From: Gammaproteobacteria bacterium | Lineage (GTDB): Bacteria; Pseudomonadota; Gammaproteobacteria; SZUA-140 | Direction of reading: 5' to 3' | NCBI GenBank assembly: GCA_016124415.1 | Contig: WGNS01000088.1 | Coordinates: forward strand, 1 to 32,367 | Length of the DNA stretch: 32,367 nucleotides | Part shown: positions 8,479 through 17,879 of the stretch, piece after piece | Layout of the letters: every line of letters begins with the position of its first letter | How positions within the stretch are numbered: position 1 is the first letter of the stretch | Translations under genes and position numbers: made by a program | Notes under the pieces: generated by a model | What the model saw: the letters and a program-made list of their open reading frames with translations, nothing else | Database searches by the model: none | Told to the model about the DNA's origin: nothing

Positions 8479-9249
8479 ATGAAACCAGTCATTCAGGATC
8501 CAATCAAGTCTTCGACGGAGTACCGGCTGCCCCGCCATGTGGCAATCATCATGGACGGCAACGGTCGTTGGGCCCAGCGCAGGCACCTGCCCCGTTTTGC
8601 CGGCCACCGCGCCGGTGTCGCGAAGGTTCGGGAACTGGTCGAGACCTGTGCCGAATCCGGGATCGAAGTCCTGACCCTGTTTGCCTTCAGCAGCGAGAAC
8701 TGGCGTCGTCCGGTTCAGGAAGTGTCCCTCCTCATGGACCTGCTTTGGACCTCTCTGAAAAAAGAGATTCGCAAGCTGCACAAAAACAATATCCGGGTCC
8801 GTTTTATCGGCGACCGCCACGCCTTCGCGAGCCGTATCACCGATCACATCGATGCCGCCGAAGCGCTGACTGCCGAGAATACGGGGCTGACCCTCGTCGT
8901 GGCGGTCAATTACGGCGGTCGCTGGGATATCCTGCAGTCCGTGCGCTCCTTGGCCTGCGCCGTGTCGACGGGCGAGTTGGACCCGGAGCAGGTCGATGTC
9001 GCGGAGATCGAATCGCGTCTCTCGCTGCATGATCTGCCCGATCCCGATCTTTTCATCCGCACCGGGGGCGAACGCCGCATCAGTAATTTCCTGCTTTGGC
9101 AGCTCGCCTACAGCGAACTGTATTTCACGGATACCCTATGGCCGGATTTTGATCAAAAGGCCTTCCGGACGGCCCTCGACGACTTCGCGGGCAGGCAGCG
9201 CCGTTTCGGAATGACCGGCGATCAGGTGGAGACGCTGCGCAATGCTTAA
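8479..9249 (+). CDS. uppS: Undecaprenyl diphosphate synthase
   Basis: A 256-residue cis-prenyltransferase that elongates farnesyl diphosphate with eight isopentenyl units to the C55 carrier used for peptidoglycan and O-antigen. The [10 protein letters not shown] motif holds catalytic D26. FAFSSENW, the YGGRWDI block and the C-terminal [23 protein letters not shown] region are complete. The first gene of the envelope operon, it overlaps cdsA by 8 bp. No clear ribosome binding site precedes the ATG, which sits after an A-rich stretch. Confidence 0.97.
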   Translation: [256 protein letters not shown]

Positions 9250-10066
9250 GCAGCGGTTGTTGACGGCCTTCATCCTGATACCCCTCGTTATCTGGGGTAT
9301 CCTCGGACTGTCTACGCACTATATGTCGCTCGCACTGACCGCGATCTTGGCCGTCGCCGCTTGGGAGTGGTCCGCGCTGATGGGGCTCAAGGATACTTTC
9401 AGCCGCATGGCCTACGTGCTCGTACAAGGGACCTTGTTGCCGTTCGCCATGCAGTTTTTCGAAGCAATGCCGTTCGTCGTGCTGGGTGGTGCGCTGATTT
9501 GGTGGTTCGGCGCCATGGTCTGGCTCGGGACTTCCGACGGTGAGGCCGTCGCAGCGGGGACGGGCGAAGTCATATTACAGGGGCTCGTCGGCATCGTGGT
9601 GCTCCAGCCGATGTGGATCGCTCTGGTGACGGTGCATGCCAACGGCGTCCTTGGGGCGCAACTGCTGCTCTATCTCCTGATCATCGTCTCGGGTGCCGAC
9701 AGCGGCGCCTACATGTTCGGACGGCTTTGGGGCAAGAATCGCTTGGCCCCCAAGATCAGCCCCGGCAAGACCTGGGAGGGCGCCTACGGCGCCATCTTCG
9801 CGACGCTGCTGTTCTCGGCGGCCGGCGTCTGGTGGTTCGGCTTGAAGGGGACCATGATCGTCGGATTCGTTCTGCTGAGCGTCGCGACCGTCATGTTCTC
9901 GATCGTCGGCGACCTGTGGGAGAGCCTCCTGAAGCGTCGGCGCGACCTCAAGGACAGCGGCAGTATTCTGCCCGGTCACGGCGGCATTCTGGACCGGATC
10001 GACAGCCTGACCGCGGCGGCGCCCGTGTTCTGCCTCGGCATGATGTTGCAGGGCTTCATCGAATGA
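9242..10066 (+). CDS. cdsA: Phosphatidate cytidylyltransferase
   Basis: A 274-residue integral membrane enzyme making CDP-diacylglycerol from phosphatidate and CTP, the branch point of phospholipid synthesis. Multiple hydrophobic helices span the sequence. The C-terminal family signature is present as LKRRRDLKDSG followed by LPGHGGILDRIDSL, containing the acidic metal-binding residues. A cytoplasmic loop has SGADSGAYMFGRLWGK and SPGKTWEG. It overlaps uppS by 8 bp and dxr by 4 bp (ATGA), so the genes are probably translationally coupled. Confidence 0.97.
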   Translation: MLKQRLLTAFILIPLVIWGILGLSTHYMSLALTAILAVAAWEWSALMGLKDTFSRMAYVLVQGTLLPFAMQFFEAMPFVVLGGALIWWFGAMVWLGTSDGEAVAAGTGEVILQGLVGIVVLQPMWIALVTVHANGVLGAQLLLYLLIIVSGADSGAYMFGRLWGKNRLAPKISPGKTWEGAYGAIFATLLFSAAGVWWFGLKGTMIVGFVLLSVATVMFSIVGDLWESLLKRRRDLKDSGSILPGHGGILDRIDSLTAAAPVFCLGMMLQGFIE

Positions 10067-11235
10067 TCGGCATCACCATCCTCGGCGCCACGGGTACGAT
10101 CGGCATCAACACGCTGGACGTGATCGCCCGGCACAAGGAGCGTTATCGCGTCGTCGCGCTGACGGCCAACCGCGATCACGGCCGCATGTTCGAGCTCTGC
10201 GGTATCTGGCGACCGGAATATGCCGTCATGGCCGATCCGGACGCCGCCGAGCAATTGGATCGTCGGCTGCGTCAGGCGGAAATACCCGTGCGCGTCCTGA
10301 GCGGTGTCGAGGGTTTGGAGCGGGTTTCCTCGCTCGACGGCGTCGACTGCGTCATGGCCGCCATCGTCGGAGCGGCCGGTCTGCTGCCTACGCTCGCTGC
10401 CGCCAAGACCGGCAAGCGCATCCTGCTCGCCAACAAGGAGGCCCTGGTCATGTCCGGGGACCTGTTCATGGAAGAGGTCAAGCGCCACGACGCCGAGCTG
10501 CTGCCGATCGACAGCGAGCACAACGCCGTCTTCCAATGCCTGCCCAACGGTTGTCGCGAAGATCTTTCGGATCATGGGGTGCGGCGCATCCTGCTGACCT
10601 CGTCGGGCGGACCGTTCAGGCGTTTCGCATTGTCGGAACTGGCCGACGTCACGCCCGATCAGGCCTGTGCCCACCCGAACTGGGTCATGGGGCGCAAGAT
10701 TTCGGTCGATTCGGCGACGATGATGAACAAGGGGCTCGAGGTCATCGAGGCCTGTCATCTCTTTGATCTTGCTCATGACGATATCCAGATCGTCGTGCAT
10801 CCTCAGAGCATCATCCATTCCATGGTCGAATACGTCGACGGATCGGTCCTGGCCCAGATGGCCAGCCCCGACATGCGGGTCCCGATCGCGCATGCCCTGG
10901 CATGGCCCGAGCGCGTGGTTTCGGGGGCCCAACGGCTGGACTTGTTCTCCGTTGCAACCTTGAATTTCGAGCCGCCCGACCGCGAGCGTTTTCCGTGCAT
11001 CCAATACGCTTATGACGCCGTCGAGGCCGGCGGCACCGCGCCCGCCGTGCTCAATGCGGCCAACGAGGTCGCCGTGGAGGCGTTCCTCGACGGCCGCCTG
11101 CCCTTTACCGGGATCCCACGGATCATTCATGACGTCATGGGTGAGGTCCGTAGCGTACCGGCGGCGGATCTCGGTACCGTCCTAGCCGCGGATCGTGACG
11201 CCAGGACCGTCGCCGCTGACATGGTGAGGCGCTGA
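10063..11235 (+). CDS. dxr: 1-deoxy-D-xylulose 5-phosphate reductoisomerase
   Basis: A 390-residue NADPH-dependent enzyme making 2-C-methyl-D-erythritol 4-phosphate, the first committed step of the MEP isoprenoid pathway. The NADPH loop is GATGTIG (8-14), a slight variant of the more usual GSTGSIG. Active-site K125, D150 and E152 sit at the same numbers as in E. coli. The block NWVMGRKISVDSATMMNKGLE contains the third metal ligand, E226. ATG 10063 overlaps the cdsA stop. Two further MEP genes, ispD and ispF, occur at 23.5-24.8 kb. Confidence 0.97.
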   Translation: MIGITILGATGTIGINTLDVIARHKERYRVVALTANRDHGRMFELCGIWRPEYAVMADPDAAEQLDRRLRQAEIPVRVLSGVEGLERVSSLDGVDCVMAAIVGAAGLLPTLAAAKTGKRILLANKEALVMSGDLFMEEVKRHDAELLPIDSEHNAVFQCLPNGCREDLSDHGVRRILLTSSGGPFRRFALSELADVTPDQACAHPNWVMGRKISVDSATMMNKGLEVIEACHLFDLAHDDIQIVVHPQSIIHSMVEYVDGSVLAQMASPDMRVPIAHALAWPERVVSGAQRLDLFSVATLNFEPPDRERFPCIQYAYDAVEAGGTAPAVLNAANEVAVEAFLDGRLPFTGIPRIIHDVMGEVRSVPAADLGTVLAADRDARTVAADMVRR

Positions 11236-11247
11236 GTCCGATCGCGA

Positions 11248-12618
11248 ATGACTGACGTTATCTACTCTCTGCTCGCCTTTGTCTTTGTGATCGCCGTGCT
11301 CGTGTCCGCACACGAGTTCGGTCATTTCTGGGTCGCGAAACGGCTCGGCGTCAAGGTGCTGCGTTTTTCCATCGGCTTCGGCAAGCCGATCAAGGTCTGG
11401 CGCGGCCGCGACGCCGACGCGACCGAATACTGCATTGCTTCTCTCCCGCTCGGCGGCTATGTGCGCATGCTGGACGAGCGCGAAGGTCCGGTGGAGGATC
11501 GCGAGTTGCATCGCGCCTTCAATCGCCAGGCGCTGTGGCGCCGCTTTGCGATCGTTTTCGCGGGTCCCCTCAGCAACTTTTTGTTGGCGATCCTGGTCTA
11601 TACCCTGGTCTTCATGATCGGTGTGACCGGCACCAAGCCGGTCGTCGGCAAACTCGCCGCCGGCGGATTGGCGGAGCGGGGAGGGTTTCAGACCGGAGAC
11701 CTGATCAAGCGGGTGGACGGCAGCGAAGCCAAGACCTGGGACGACGCCTTTCTGGCCATCATGGCCGTCAGCATCGATCGCGCCGATGCCGAGGTCGAGG
11801 TTCAGGACAGCGCCCATAACGCGCGCCTCAGGCATCTCGATTTTTCGCGTGTGGAAGGCGATATCGATCGCGAGAACCTCATGAAGTTCATCGGCATGCA
11901 GCCCTACGAAGTGCCGGTTCCCTCGGTTATCGGGCAGGTCGAAGCGGACGGACCGGCGGCCCGCGCGGGACTCAAGGCCGGGGACCGGATTACATCGGTG
12001 GACGATCAGGCCTTGAGCGAATGGTCCGCTTGGGTCGAGGCGGTGCGCAAACGGCCGGGCGAGACCATGACGGTCGGTGTCGAGCGGGGCGGAGAGAAGC
12101 TGACATTGAACCTCGTGCCCGAGTCCAAGATCGGCAAGGACGGCAAGACCTACGGCCGTATCGGCGCGGCGGTCGATTTTCCGACCAAGGCATTCGAGGC
12201 CTTGCAGACGACCGTGCGCTACTGGCCTCTGCAGGCGCTCGGGGAGGGGCTCTCCAAGACCGGACACATGACCTGGCTGACGCTCGGAATGCTCTATAGT
12301 ATGATCTTCGGCGACGTATCGGTGGACAACCTGAGCGGGCCGATCAGCATCGCGGCTTACGCGGGTGAGAGCGCGGGTATCGGTCTTACCGCATTTCTCG
12401 ATTTCATCGCCCTGATCAGCATCAGCCTCGGCGTGCTCAATCTGTTGCCGATCCCGGTGCTGGACGGGGGACATCTTTTTTTCTATCTGATCGAAGCCGT
12501 GAAAGGTCGTCCGGTATCGCCCGAGGCCGAGTTGCTGGGTCAACGGATCGGGATTGCGGCGATCCTGACGCTCATGGTCTTTGCCTTCTATAACGATATC
12601 GCCAGGTTGCTGAACTGA
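11248..12618 (+). CDS. rseP: Site-2 protease RseP
   Basis: A 456-residue intramembrane zinc metalloprotease. In the family it cleaves the anti-sigma factor RseA after DegS, releasing sigmaE, and clears signal-peptide remnants. Zinc site HEFGH (H22, E23, H26) lies in the first membrane helix. The third ligand D406 is in NLLPIPVLDGGH. Two PDZ domains lie between (about 128-205 and 225-295). Four hydrophobic helices are expected (about 5-25, 100-125, 380-400, 432-448). Its stop and the bamA ATG share one base. Confidence 0.97.
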   Translation: MTDVIYSLLAFVFVIAVLVSAHEFGHFWVAKRLGVKVLRFSIGFGKPIKVWRGRDADATEYCIASLPLGGYVRMLDEREGPVEDRELHRAFNRQALWRRFAIVFAGPLSNFLLAILVYTLVFMIGVTGTKPVVGKLAAGGLAERGGFQTGDLIKRVDGSEAKTWDDAFLAIMAVSIDRADAEVEVQDSAHNARLRHLDFSRVEGDIDRENLMKFIGMQPYEVPVPSVIGQVEADGPAARAGLKAGDRITSVDDQALSEWSAWVEAVRKRPGETMTVGVERGGEKLTLNLVPESKIGKDGKTYGRIGAAVDFPTKAFEALQTTVRYWPLQALGEGLSKTGHMTWLTLGMLYSMIFGDVSVDNLSGPISIAAYAGESAGIGLTAFLDFIALISISLGVLNLLPIPVLDGGHLFFYLIEAVKGRPVSPEAELLGQRIGIAAILTLMVFAFYNDIARLLN

Positions 12619-14927
12619 TGTCCTTCTTGCGCTCGCTGACAATGCGTCTCATCTGCCTGTCGCTATGTTGGGCCCTGCTCGCGCCCGCGGTTCTGGCGGA
12701 ATCTTTTACGCCGATGACGATCGGCGCCATCGAGGTCAAGGGGCTCGATCGTATCGAGCTCGGTACCGTCCTTAACTATCTGCCGGTCCACGAGGGCGAT
12801 CGTCTCGACGAGACGGCATCGGCGCAGATCATCCATACGCTGTATAAGACGGGATTCTTCGACGGCATCGAACTCGCCCGTCAGGGCGATACGCTCGTCA
12901 TCACGGTCACTGAACGGCCGTCGATCGCAAGCGTCAAGATCACCGGCAACGAGGACATCGAAACCAAGCAGCTCAACAAGGTGTTGGCGGATATCGGGCT
13001 CGCCGAGGGCAAGATCTTCGACCGCTCCTCGCTGGAACGCATGGTCCGCGAACTCGAGGGCCAGTATTTCGCGCAGGGCAAGTACGGCGTCAAGGTCAGC
13101 TCCTCGCTGGATTTCCGCAAGGACAATCGCGTCGATATCGCGATCAAGATCGTCGAAGGCGAGGTCGCCAAGATCGGCCGTATCAATATCGTGGGCAATC
13201 ATGCCTTCAAGAAAGAGCGTTTGCTGGAGCTTTTCCAGCTTAGGCCGCCGTCGATGTGGACGCTGTTTTCATCCAACGATCAGTACGCGCGGCAGAAACT
13301 CTCCGCCGATCTCGAGACGTTGCGTTCCTTCTACCTGGACAACGGTTACATCAACTTCCATATCACCTCGTCCCAGGTTTCCATCAATCCGGACCGGCGG
13401 TCCGTCTACGTCACGGTCAATATCTTCGAGGGCGACAAGTTCAATGTCAGCAAGACCGAGCTGACGGGCGACCTGGTGGTGCCCAGAGAAGAGCTGGCAA
13501 AGCTCATCACGATTCATGACGGCGACGTGTTTTCCCGTAAGGCCTTGACGACGTCCAACAACGCCTTGCTCGAGCGTCTCGGCGACGAGGGCTTCGCCTT
13601 CGCGAACGTGCATGCCGTGCCGACGTTGGACAAGGACAGTCATTTGGTGGCGCTGAATTTCGTCGTCGATCCGGGCAAGCGCGTCTACGTCCATCGCATC
13701 AACATCACGGGCAACAGCAAAACCAGTGACGAGGTCGTTCGCCGAGAGATGCGGCAGATGGAAGGCGGCTGGGTCTCCACGGCCAAGATCAAGCGCTCGC
13801 GGACCCGTTTGAAGCTGCTCGGTTTCTTCGATGAGGTCAACATCGAAACGCCGCCCGTGCCGGGTTACGACGATCAGGTCGACGTCGATGTGTCGGTCAG
13901 CGAACGGCCCTCGGGATCGTTGACCGCCGGCGTGGGCTACTCCCAGAGCCAGGGACTGCTCGTCAACGCCAACGTCAGTCAGAACAACGTGTTCGGTACC
14001 GGTAAGCGTGTCTCGATCGCGGTCAACAACAGTTCCGTCAACACGATCTACAATTTTTCGTTTACCGATCCCTATTACACGATCGACGGCGTCAGCCGCG
14101 GGTTCAATGTCTTCAAGCGCACGACCGACGCGTCGCAGGCCAATATCGGTAGCTACAGCAACGACGTCTACGGCGGCGGCGTGACCTTCGGCGTACCGAT
14201 GACCGAACTGACGCGTTTGAACCTGTCGCTCAACTACGAGAACGACGCCCTGACGGTGTCGACTCTGGCGCCGCAACGGGTGCTCGATTTCATCACCGCG
14301 AATTCCGACACCTTCGATATCATCAAGGGTGCGGTCGGCTGGTCGTACGACTCCCGTAACCAGGCCGTTTTCCCGACCGACGGCGGTATTCATAATCTGT
14401 CGATGGAACTTGCGCTGCCCGGTGGCGATCTACAGTTCTACAAATTGGGGTATTCCGCCGCGCAGTACTGGTCGTTGAGCTCGAGTTTCACCGGCAAGCT
14501 GCATTGGCAGACCGGCATCGGCGGGGCTTATAGCAGCACGTCGGAGTTGCCGTTCTTCGAACGCTACTTTACCGGCGGCAGCCAGTCGGTCAGGGGATTC
14601 AAGTCCAACTCCCTCGGTGAGAAGGACATCTACGGCGATCCCGTGGGCGGCGATGTCGAGATCGACATGGGCGGCGAGATTCTGTTCCCGATGCCTTTGG
14701 CCGAAGACAGCGATTCGGTGCGCATGAGCTTATTTCTTGACGCAGGCAACGTGTTTAGTAAGATCGGTGACTTGGGCCATACGGGCCTCCGCGCCTCAGC
14801 GGGTGTCTCGATCGTCTGGTTGACGCCCATGGCGCCTCTGACCTTCAGTTACGGGTGGCCGATCAACAAGCGTGCGGACGACGAGATACAACGATTCCAG
14901 TTTACCTTGGGCGTGAGCGGCTTGTGA
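12618..14927 (+). CDS. bamA: Outer membrane protein assembly factor BamA
   Basis: A 769-residue core subunit of the BAM complex that inserts beta-barrel proteins into the outer membrane. A signal peptide ends at about A27 (VLA|ES). Five POTRA domains span roughly 33-430 and a 16-strand barrel follows. The loop-6 VRGF motif is at about 658-661. The cysteine pair seen in E. coli loop 6 is absent. The C-terminus reads FQFTLGVSGL, ending in Leu where BamA proteins usually end in Phe or Trp. The start overlaps the rseP stop by one base (TGATG). skp follows after 88 bp. Confidence 0.97.
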   Translation: MSFLRSLTMRLICLSLCWALLAPAVLAESFTPMTIGAIEVKGLDRIELGTVLNYLPVHEGDRLDETASAQIIHTLYKTGFFDGIELARQGDTLVITVTERPSIASVKITGNEDIETKQLNKVLADIGLAEGKIFDRSSLERMVRELEGQYFAQGKYGVKVSSSLDFRKDNRVDIAIKIVEGEVAKIGRINIVGNHAFKKERLLELFQLRPPSMWTLFSSNDQYARQKLSADLETLRSFYLDNGYINFHITSSQVSINPDRRSVYVTVNIFEGDKFNVSKTELTGDLVVPREELAKLITIHDGDVFSRKALTTSNNALLERLGDEGFAFANVHAVPTLDKDSHLVALNFVVDPGKRVYVHRINITGNSKTSDEVVRREMRQMEGGWVSTAKIKRSRTRLKLLGFFDEVNIETPPVPGYDDQVDVDVSVSERPSGSLTAGVGYSQSQGLLVNANVSQNNVFGTGKRVSIAVNNSSVNTIYNFSFTDPYYTIDGVSRGFNVFKRTTDASQANIGSYSNDVYGGGVTFGVPMTELTRLNLSLNYENDALTVSTLAPQRVLDFITANSDTFDIIKGAVGWSYDSRNQAVFPTDGGIHNLSMELALPGGDLQFYKLGYSAAQYWSLSSSFTGKLHWQTGIGGAYSSTSELPFFERYFTGGSQSVRGFKSNSLGEKDIYGDPVGGDVEIDMGGEILFPMPLAEDSDSVRMSLFLDAGNVFSKIGDLGHTGLRASAGVSIVWLTPMAPLTFSYGWPINKRADDEIQRFQFTLGVSGL

Positions 14928-15015
14928 TCGACTTATTCGTCGGTCGGGGCGTTGGGTTTGGTCGGGCTTGAATCGGCCCTTCGATTTTCAGGATGTGTCA
15001 ATTGAGGAGTTTGTT

Positions 15016-15543
15016 GTGAAGAGGATTTTGTCCAGTCTGTTCGTCATGTTGATCGTCTGTTTCGGCTACGCGGCCTCGGCCAGCGCGGATCTGAAGATCG
15101 GCTACGTCAATGCCGCTCGTTTGCTTGAGGAGGCCCCTCAGGCCAAAGATGCCACCAAGAAGCTCAAGGATGAATTCGCGCCCAGGAACGATTCCATGAT
15201 GGAACTGCAGGACACCCTCAAAAAGATGCAGGACCGTCTGACCCGTGACGCCGCGATCATGAGCGAGAGCGAGCGCAAGAAACTCGGCCTCGATATTCTG
15301 GCGCGCAAGCGAGAACTGCAACGGACCCAGGACGCCTTCCAGGAAGACGTCAACATCCGTCGCAACGACGCCCTCGGCAGGGTTCAGGAGACGATCAAAA
15401 AGGCCATCGAGGAGGTCGGTAAGAAGTCCCATTTCGATATGATCTTCTTTGACGGCATCTCCTATGCCAACCCGGACCTCGATATCACGGACAAGGTCCT
15501 CGATCGCCTGCAGGCGATGACAAGCGCCAAGAAAGACAAGTAG
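15016..15543 (+). CDS. skp: Periplasmic chaperone Skp/OmpH
   Basis: A 175-residue periplasmic chaperone that holds unfolded outer membrane proteins for BamA. It has a signal peptide (VKRILSSLFVM...ASASA|DL, cleavage near 24), a short beta segment KIGYVNAARLLEE, then long charged helices that form the tentacle-like coiled coil. I chose GTG 15016 because GAGGAG (15004-15009) lies 6 nt upstream and a clean signal peptide then starts the protein. The frame is open further upstream to a TTG at 14968, but that part is not signal-like. Confidence 0.93.
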   Translation: MKRILSSLFVMLIVCFGYAASASADLKIGYVNAARLLEEAPQAKDATKKLKDEFAPRNDSMMELQDTLKKMQDRLTRDAAIMSESERKKLGLDILARKRELQRTQDAFQEDVNIRRNDALGRVQETIKKAIEEVGKKSHFDMIFFDGISYANPDLDITDKVLDRLQAMTSAKKDK

Positions 15544-15555
15544 CCGGAGCCTTAT

Positions 15556-16575
15556 TTGAAACTGTCAGTCATTGCACGGCATATCGGGGCCACGCTCAAG
15601 GGCGACCCCGACTGTCGGATCGATGGCGTCGCTTCGCTGCAGCGCGCGCAGGCCGGCGATCTAAGCTTCCTGGCCGGCCCCAGGCATCTTGACGCCTTGG
15701 CCACGACCGGTGCCTCGGCCGTGATCATGGCGCCCGACCACTACCGCGACGACTTGGGACTCCATTGTCTGCTCGTTGAAAATCCGTACGCCGCCTATGC
15801 TTACGCCGCGCAGAAGATCCATCCGTTGCCGACGTTCACGCCGGGGATTCATCCGACGGCCGTGATCGAAGACGGCGCGGACATCGACGACTCGGCCTGC
15901 GTTGCAGCGCACTGCTATATCGGTTCCGACACACATATCGCGGCCGGCGTGTTGGTCGGACCCGGTTCGATCATCGCGGCCGACTGTCGGATCGGACGGG
16001 ATAGCCGTCTGGTCTCCCGCGTCACGCTCGGTCCCAATACCCGCATCGGTGAGCGGGCCATCATTCAGCCGGGCGCCGTGATCGGCGAGGACGGTTTCGG
16101 ATTCGCGAACGACAAGGGCAAGTGGGTCAAGATTCCACAGGTCGGCGGCGTCCTGATCGGCGACGACGTCGAGGTCGGCTGCAATACGACCATAGACCGC
16201 GGTGCGCTCGACGATACGGTCATCGAGGACGGCGTCAAGCTCGACAACCAGATCCAGGTGGCCCATAACTGCCGTATCGGTGCCCATACCGCGATCGCGG
16301 GATGTACGGGGATCGCCGGCAGCGCTATCATCGGTCGCCGTTGCGCGATCGGGGGCGGCGTCGGTATCGTCGGCCACATCGAGATATGCGATGATGTCCA
16401 GCTGACCGGCATGACCTACGTGACGCAGTCCATCGATACGCCGGGAACCTATTCCTCCGGCGTTCCGATCGAGCCTTATCCGGCCTGGCGGCGGAACTAC
16501 ATGCGGATTAAACAATTGGACGACATGGCAAAACGATTGCGAGCCCTTGAAAAGAAACAAGACGAGAAGAATTGA
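15556..16575 (+). CDS. lpxD: UDP-3-O-acylglucosamine N-acyltransferase LpxD
   Basis: A 339-residue enzyme catalysing the third step of lipid A synthesis, transfer of a 3-hydroxyacyl chain from ACP to the 2-amino group. An N-terminal uridine-binding domain (about 1-95) is followed by a left-handed beta-helix of hexapeptide repeats (about 98-300) and a C-terminal helix. The catalytic histidine is H237 in [12 protein letters not shown] (E. coli H239). The start is TTG 15556 with GGAG about 9 nt upstream; no nearby in-frame ATG fits. The stop overlaps the fabZ ATG by one base. Confidence 0.96.
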   Translation: MKLSVIARHIGATLKGDPDCRIDGVASLQRAQAGDLSFLAGPRHLDALATTGASAVIMAPDHYRDDLGLHCLLVENPYAAYAYAAQKIHPLPTFTPGIHPTAVIEDGADIDDSACVAAHCYIGSDTHIAAGVLVGPGSIIAADCRIGRDSRLVSRVTLGPNTRIGERAIIQPGAVIGEDGFGFANDKGKWVKIPQVGGVLIGDDVEVGCNTTIDRGALDDTVIEDGVKLDNQIQVAHNCRIGAHTAIAGCTGIAGSAIIGRRCAIGGGVGIVGHIEICDDVQLTGMTYVTQSIDTPGTYSSGVPIEPYPAWRRNYMRIKQLDDMAKRLRALEKKQDEKN

Positions 16576-17066
16576 TGACGGACAGTAACCACAACGACGG
16601 GCGGGGCGGTATGGACACGCAATCCATGGATATTCACGAGGTGCTCAAGCATCTGCCGCATCGCTATCCGTTTTTGCTGATCGACCGCGTGCTGGAATAT
16701 GTGCCGGGGAAGACCCTGAAGGCACTCAAGAACGTGACCTACAACGAACATTTCTTTACCGGGCATTTCCCGGTTCGTCCGGTCATGCCCGGCGTTCTGA
16801 TCCTCGAGGCCTTGGCTCAGGCCACGGGCATCCTGGCCTTTCGCAGCACCGAGACGTTGCCCAGCGACGGAACCCTGTATTATTTCGTCGGCATCGATAA
16901 CGCCCGTTTCAAGCGTCCGGTCGAGCCCGGCGATCAGTTGATCCTCAACGTCGAGGTCAAGAGGAACATGCGCAACGTCTGGCAATTCCATACGCAGGCG
17001 GAAGTGGACGGCCACATGGTCGCCAGCGCCGAAATCATGTGTGCGTCCAAAGGAGTCGACGATTGA
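16575..17066 (+). CDS. fabZ: 3-hydroxyacyl-[acyl-carrier-protein] dehydratase FabZ
   Basis: A 163-residue hot-dog-fold dehydratase of fatty acid elongation. It competes with LpxA and LpxD for 3-hydroxyacyl-ACP, so its place among lpx genes is functional. Catalytic H64 is in TGHFP and E78 in [30 protein letters not shown] and [15 protein letters not shown] are family blocks. I chose ATG 16575 (overlapping lpxD by one base, preceded by GAGAAG). ATG 16611, after a GGGCGG stretch, would remove 12 residues and is an equally plausible start. Confidence 0.95.
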   Translation: MTDSNHNDGRGGMDTQSMDIHEVLKHLPHRYPFLLIDRVLEYVPGKTLKALKNVTYNEHFFTGHFPVRPVMPGVLILEALAQATGILAFRSTETLPSDGTLYYFVGIDNARFKRPVEPGDQLILNVEVKRNMRNVWQFHTQAEVDGHMVASAEIMCASKGVDD

Positions 17067-17851
17067 TCGATCCCAATGCCGTCATAGATCCGCGAGCGGT
17101 CGTTGATCCCAACGCCGATATCGCGGCGGGGGTAGAGATCGGACCGTTTTCCGTTATCGGTCCGGACGTCAAGATCGGTCCCGATTGCCGGATCGGTCCG
17201 CATGTCGTGATTCGCGGTCCTACGGTCATCGGGCGCGAAAACCGCATCTATCAGTTTTCTTCGATCGGTGACGATCCTCAGGACAAGAAGTACGCGGGCG
17301 AACGCACGCTGCTCGAAATCGGCGATCGCAATCTGTTTCGCGAACACTGCACGATCAACCGCGGCACCGAGCAGGGCGGCGGCGTGACCCGTATCGGCAG
17401 CGACAACTGGATTATGGTCGGGGTCCATATCGCACACGACTGCATCGTCGGAAACAACACGATCTTCGCCAATAACGCCGCCTTGGCGGGACACGTCCGC
17501 GTCGACGACTTCGTCATCCTGGGCGGATATTCGCTCGTGCACCAGTTCTGCATCCTCGGCGCGCACTGCTTCACGGCGATGGGCAGCGTGATCCCCAAGG
17601 ACGTGCCGCCCTACGTCATGGTCTCCGGGCACATGGCGCAGCCTTACGGTTTGAACAGCGAGGGCTTGCGCCGCCGCGGTTTCGACAGCGAGACCCGGCA
17701 GGCGATCATGCGTGCCTACAAGGTCATCTACAAGTCGGGTTTGACTTTGCCGGTGGCGATCGAGCGTTTGGAAGACATGGCTCGCGAGGTATCCGAGATC
17801 GAACTCCTGCTCAATTTCCTGAAGGAAAGCAAGCGCGGTATCGTCCGCTGA
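17063..17851 (+). CDS. lpxA: UDP-N-acetylglucosamine O-acyltransferase LpxA
   Basis: A 262-residue enzyme catalysing the first step of lipid A synthesis. From TTG 17063 the length equals E. coli LpxA and catalytic H125 plus H122, H144 and H160 fall at identical numbers, which supports this start. AAAGGAG lies just upstream. An ATG at 17039 is less likely. A left-handed beta-helix of hexapeptide repeats covers about 1-190. Residue 173, the acyl-chain ruler (Gly in E. coli), is Met, which predicts preference for 3-hydroxy-C10 chains. The start overlaps the fabZ stop by 4 nt (TTGA). Confidence 0.96.
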   Translation: MIDPNAVIDPRAVVDPNADIAAGVEIGPFSVIGPDVKIGPDCRIGPHVVIRGPTVIGRENRIYQFSSIGDDPQDKKYAGERTLLEIGDRNLFREHCTINRGTEQGGGVTRIGSDNWIMVGVHIAHDCIVGNNTIFANNAALAGHVRVDDFVILGGYSLVHQFCILGAHCFTAMGSVIPKDVPPYVMVSGHMAQPYGLNSEGLRRRGFDSETRQAIMRAYKVIYKSGLTLPVAIERLEDMAREVSEIELLLNFLKESKRGIVR

Positions 17852-17879
17852 GCGCGGCGTTCGGCGGACACGACGACCC

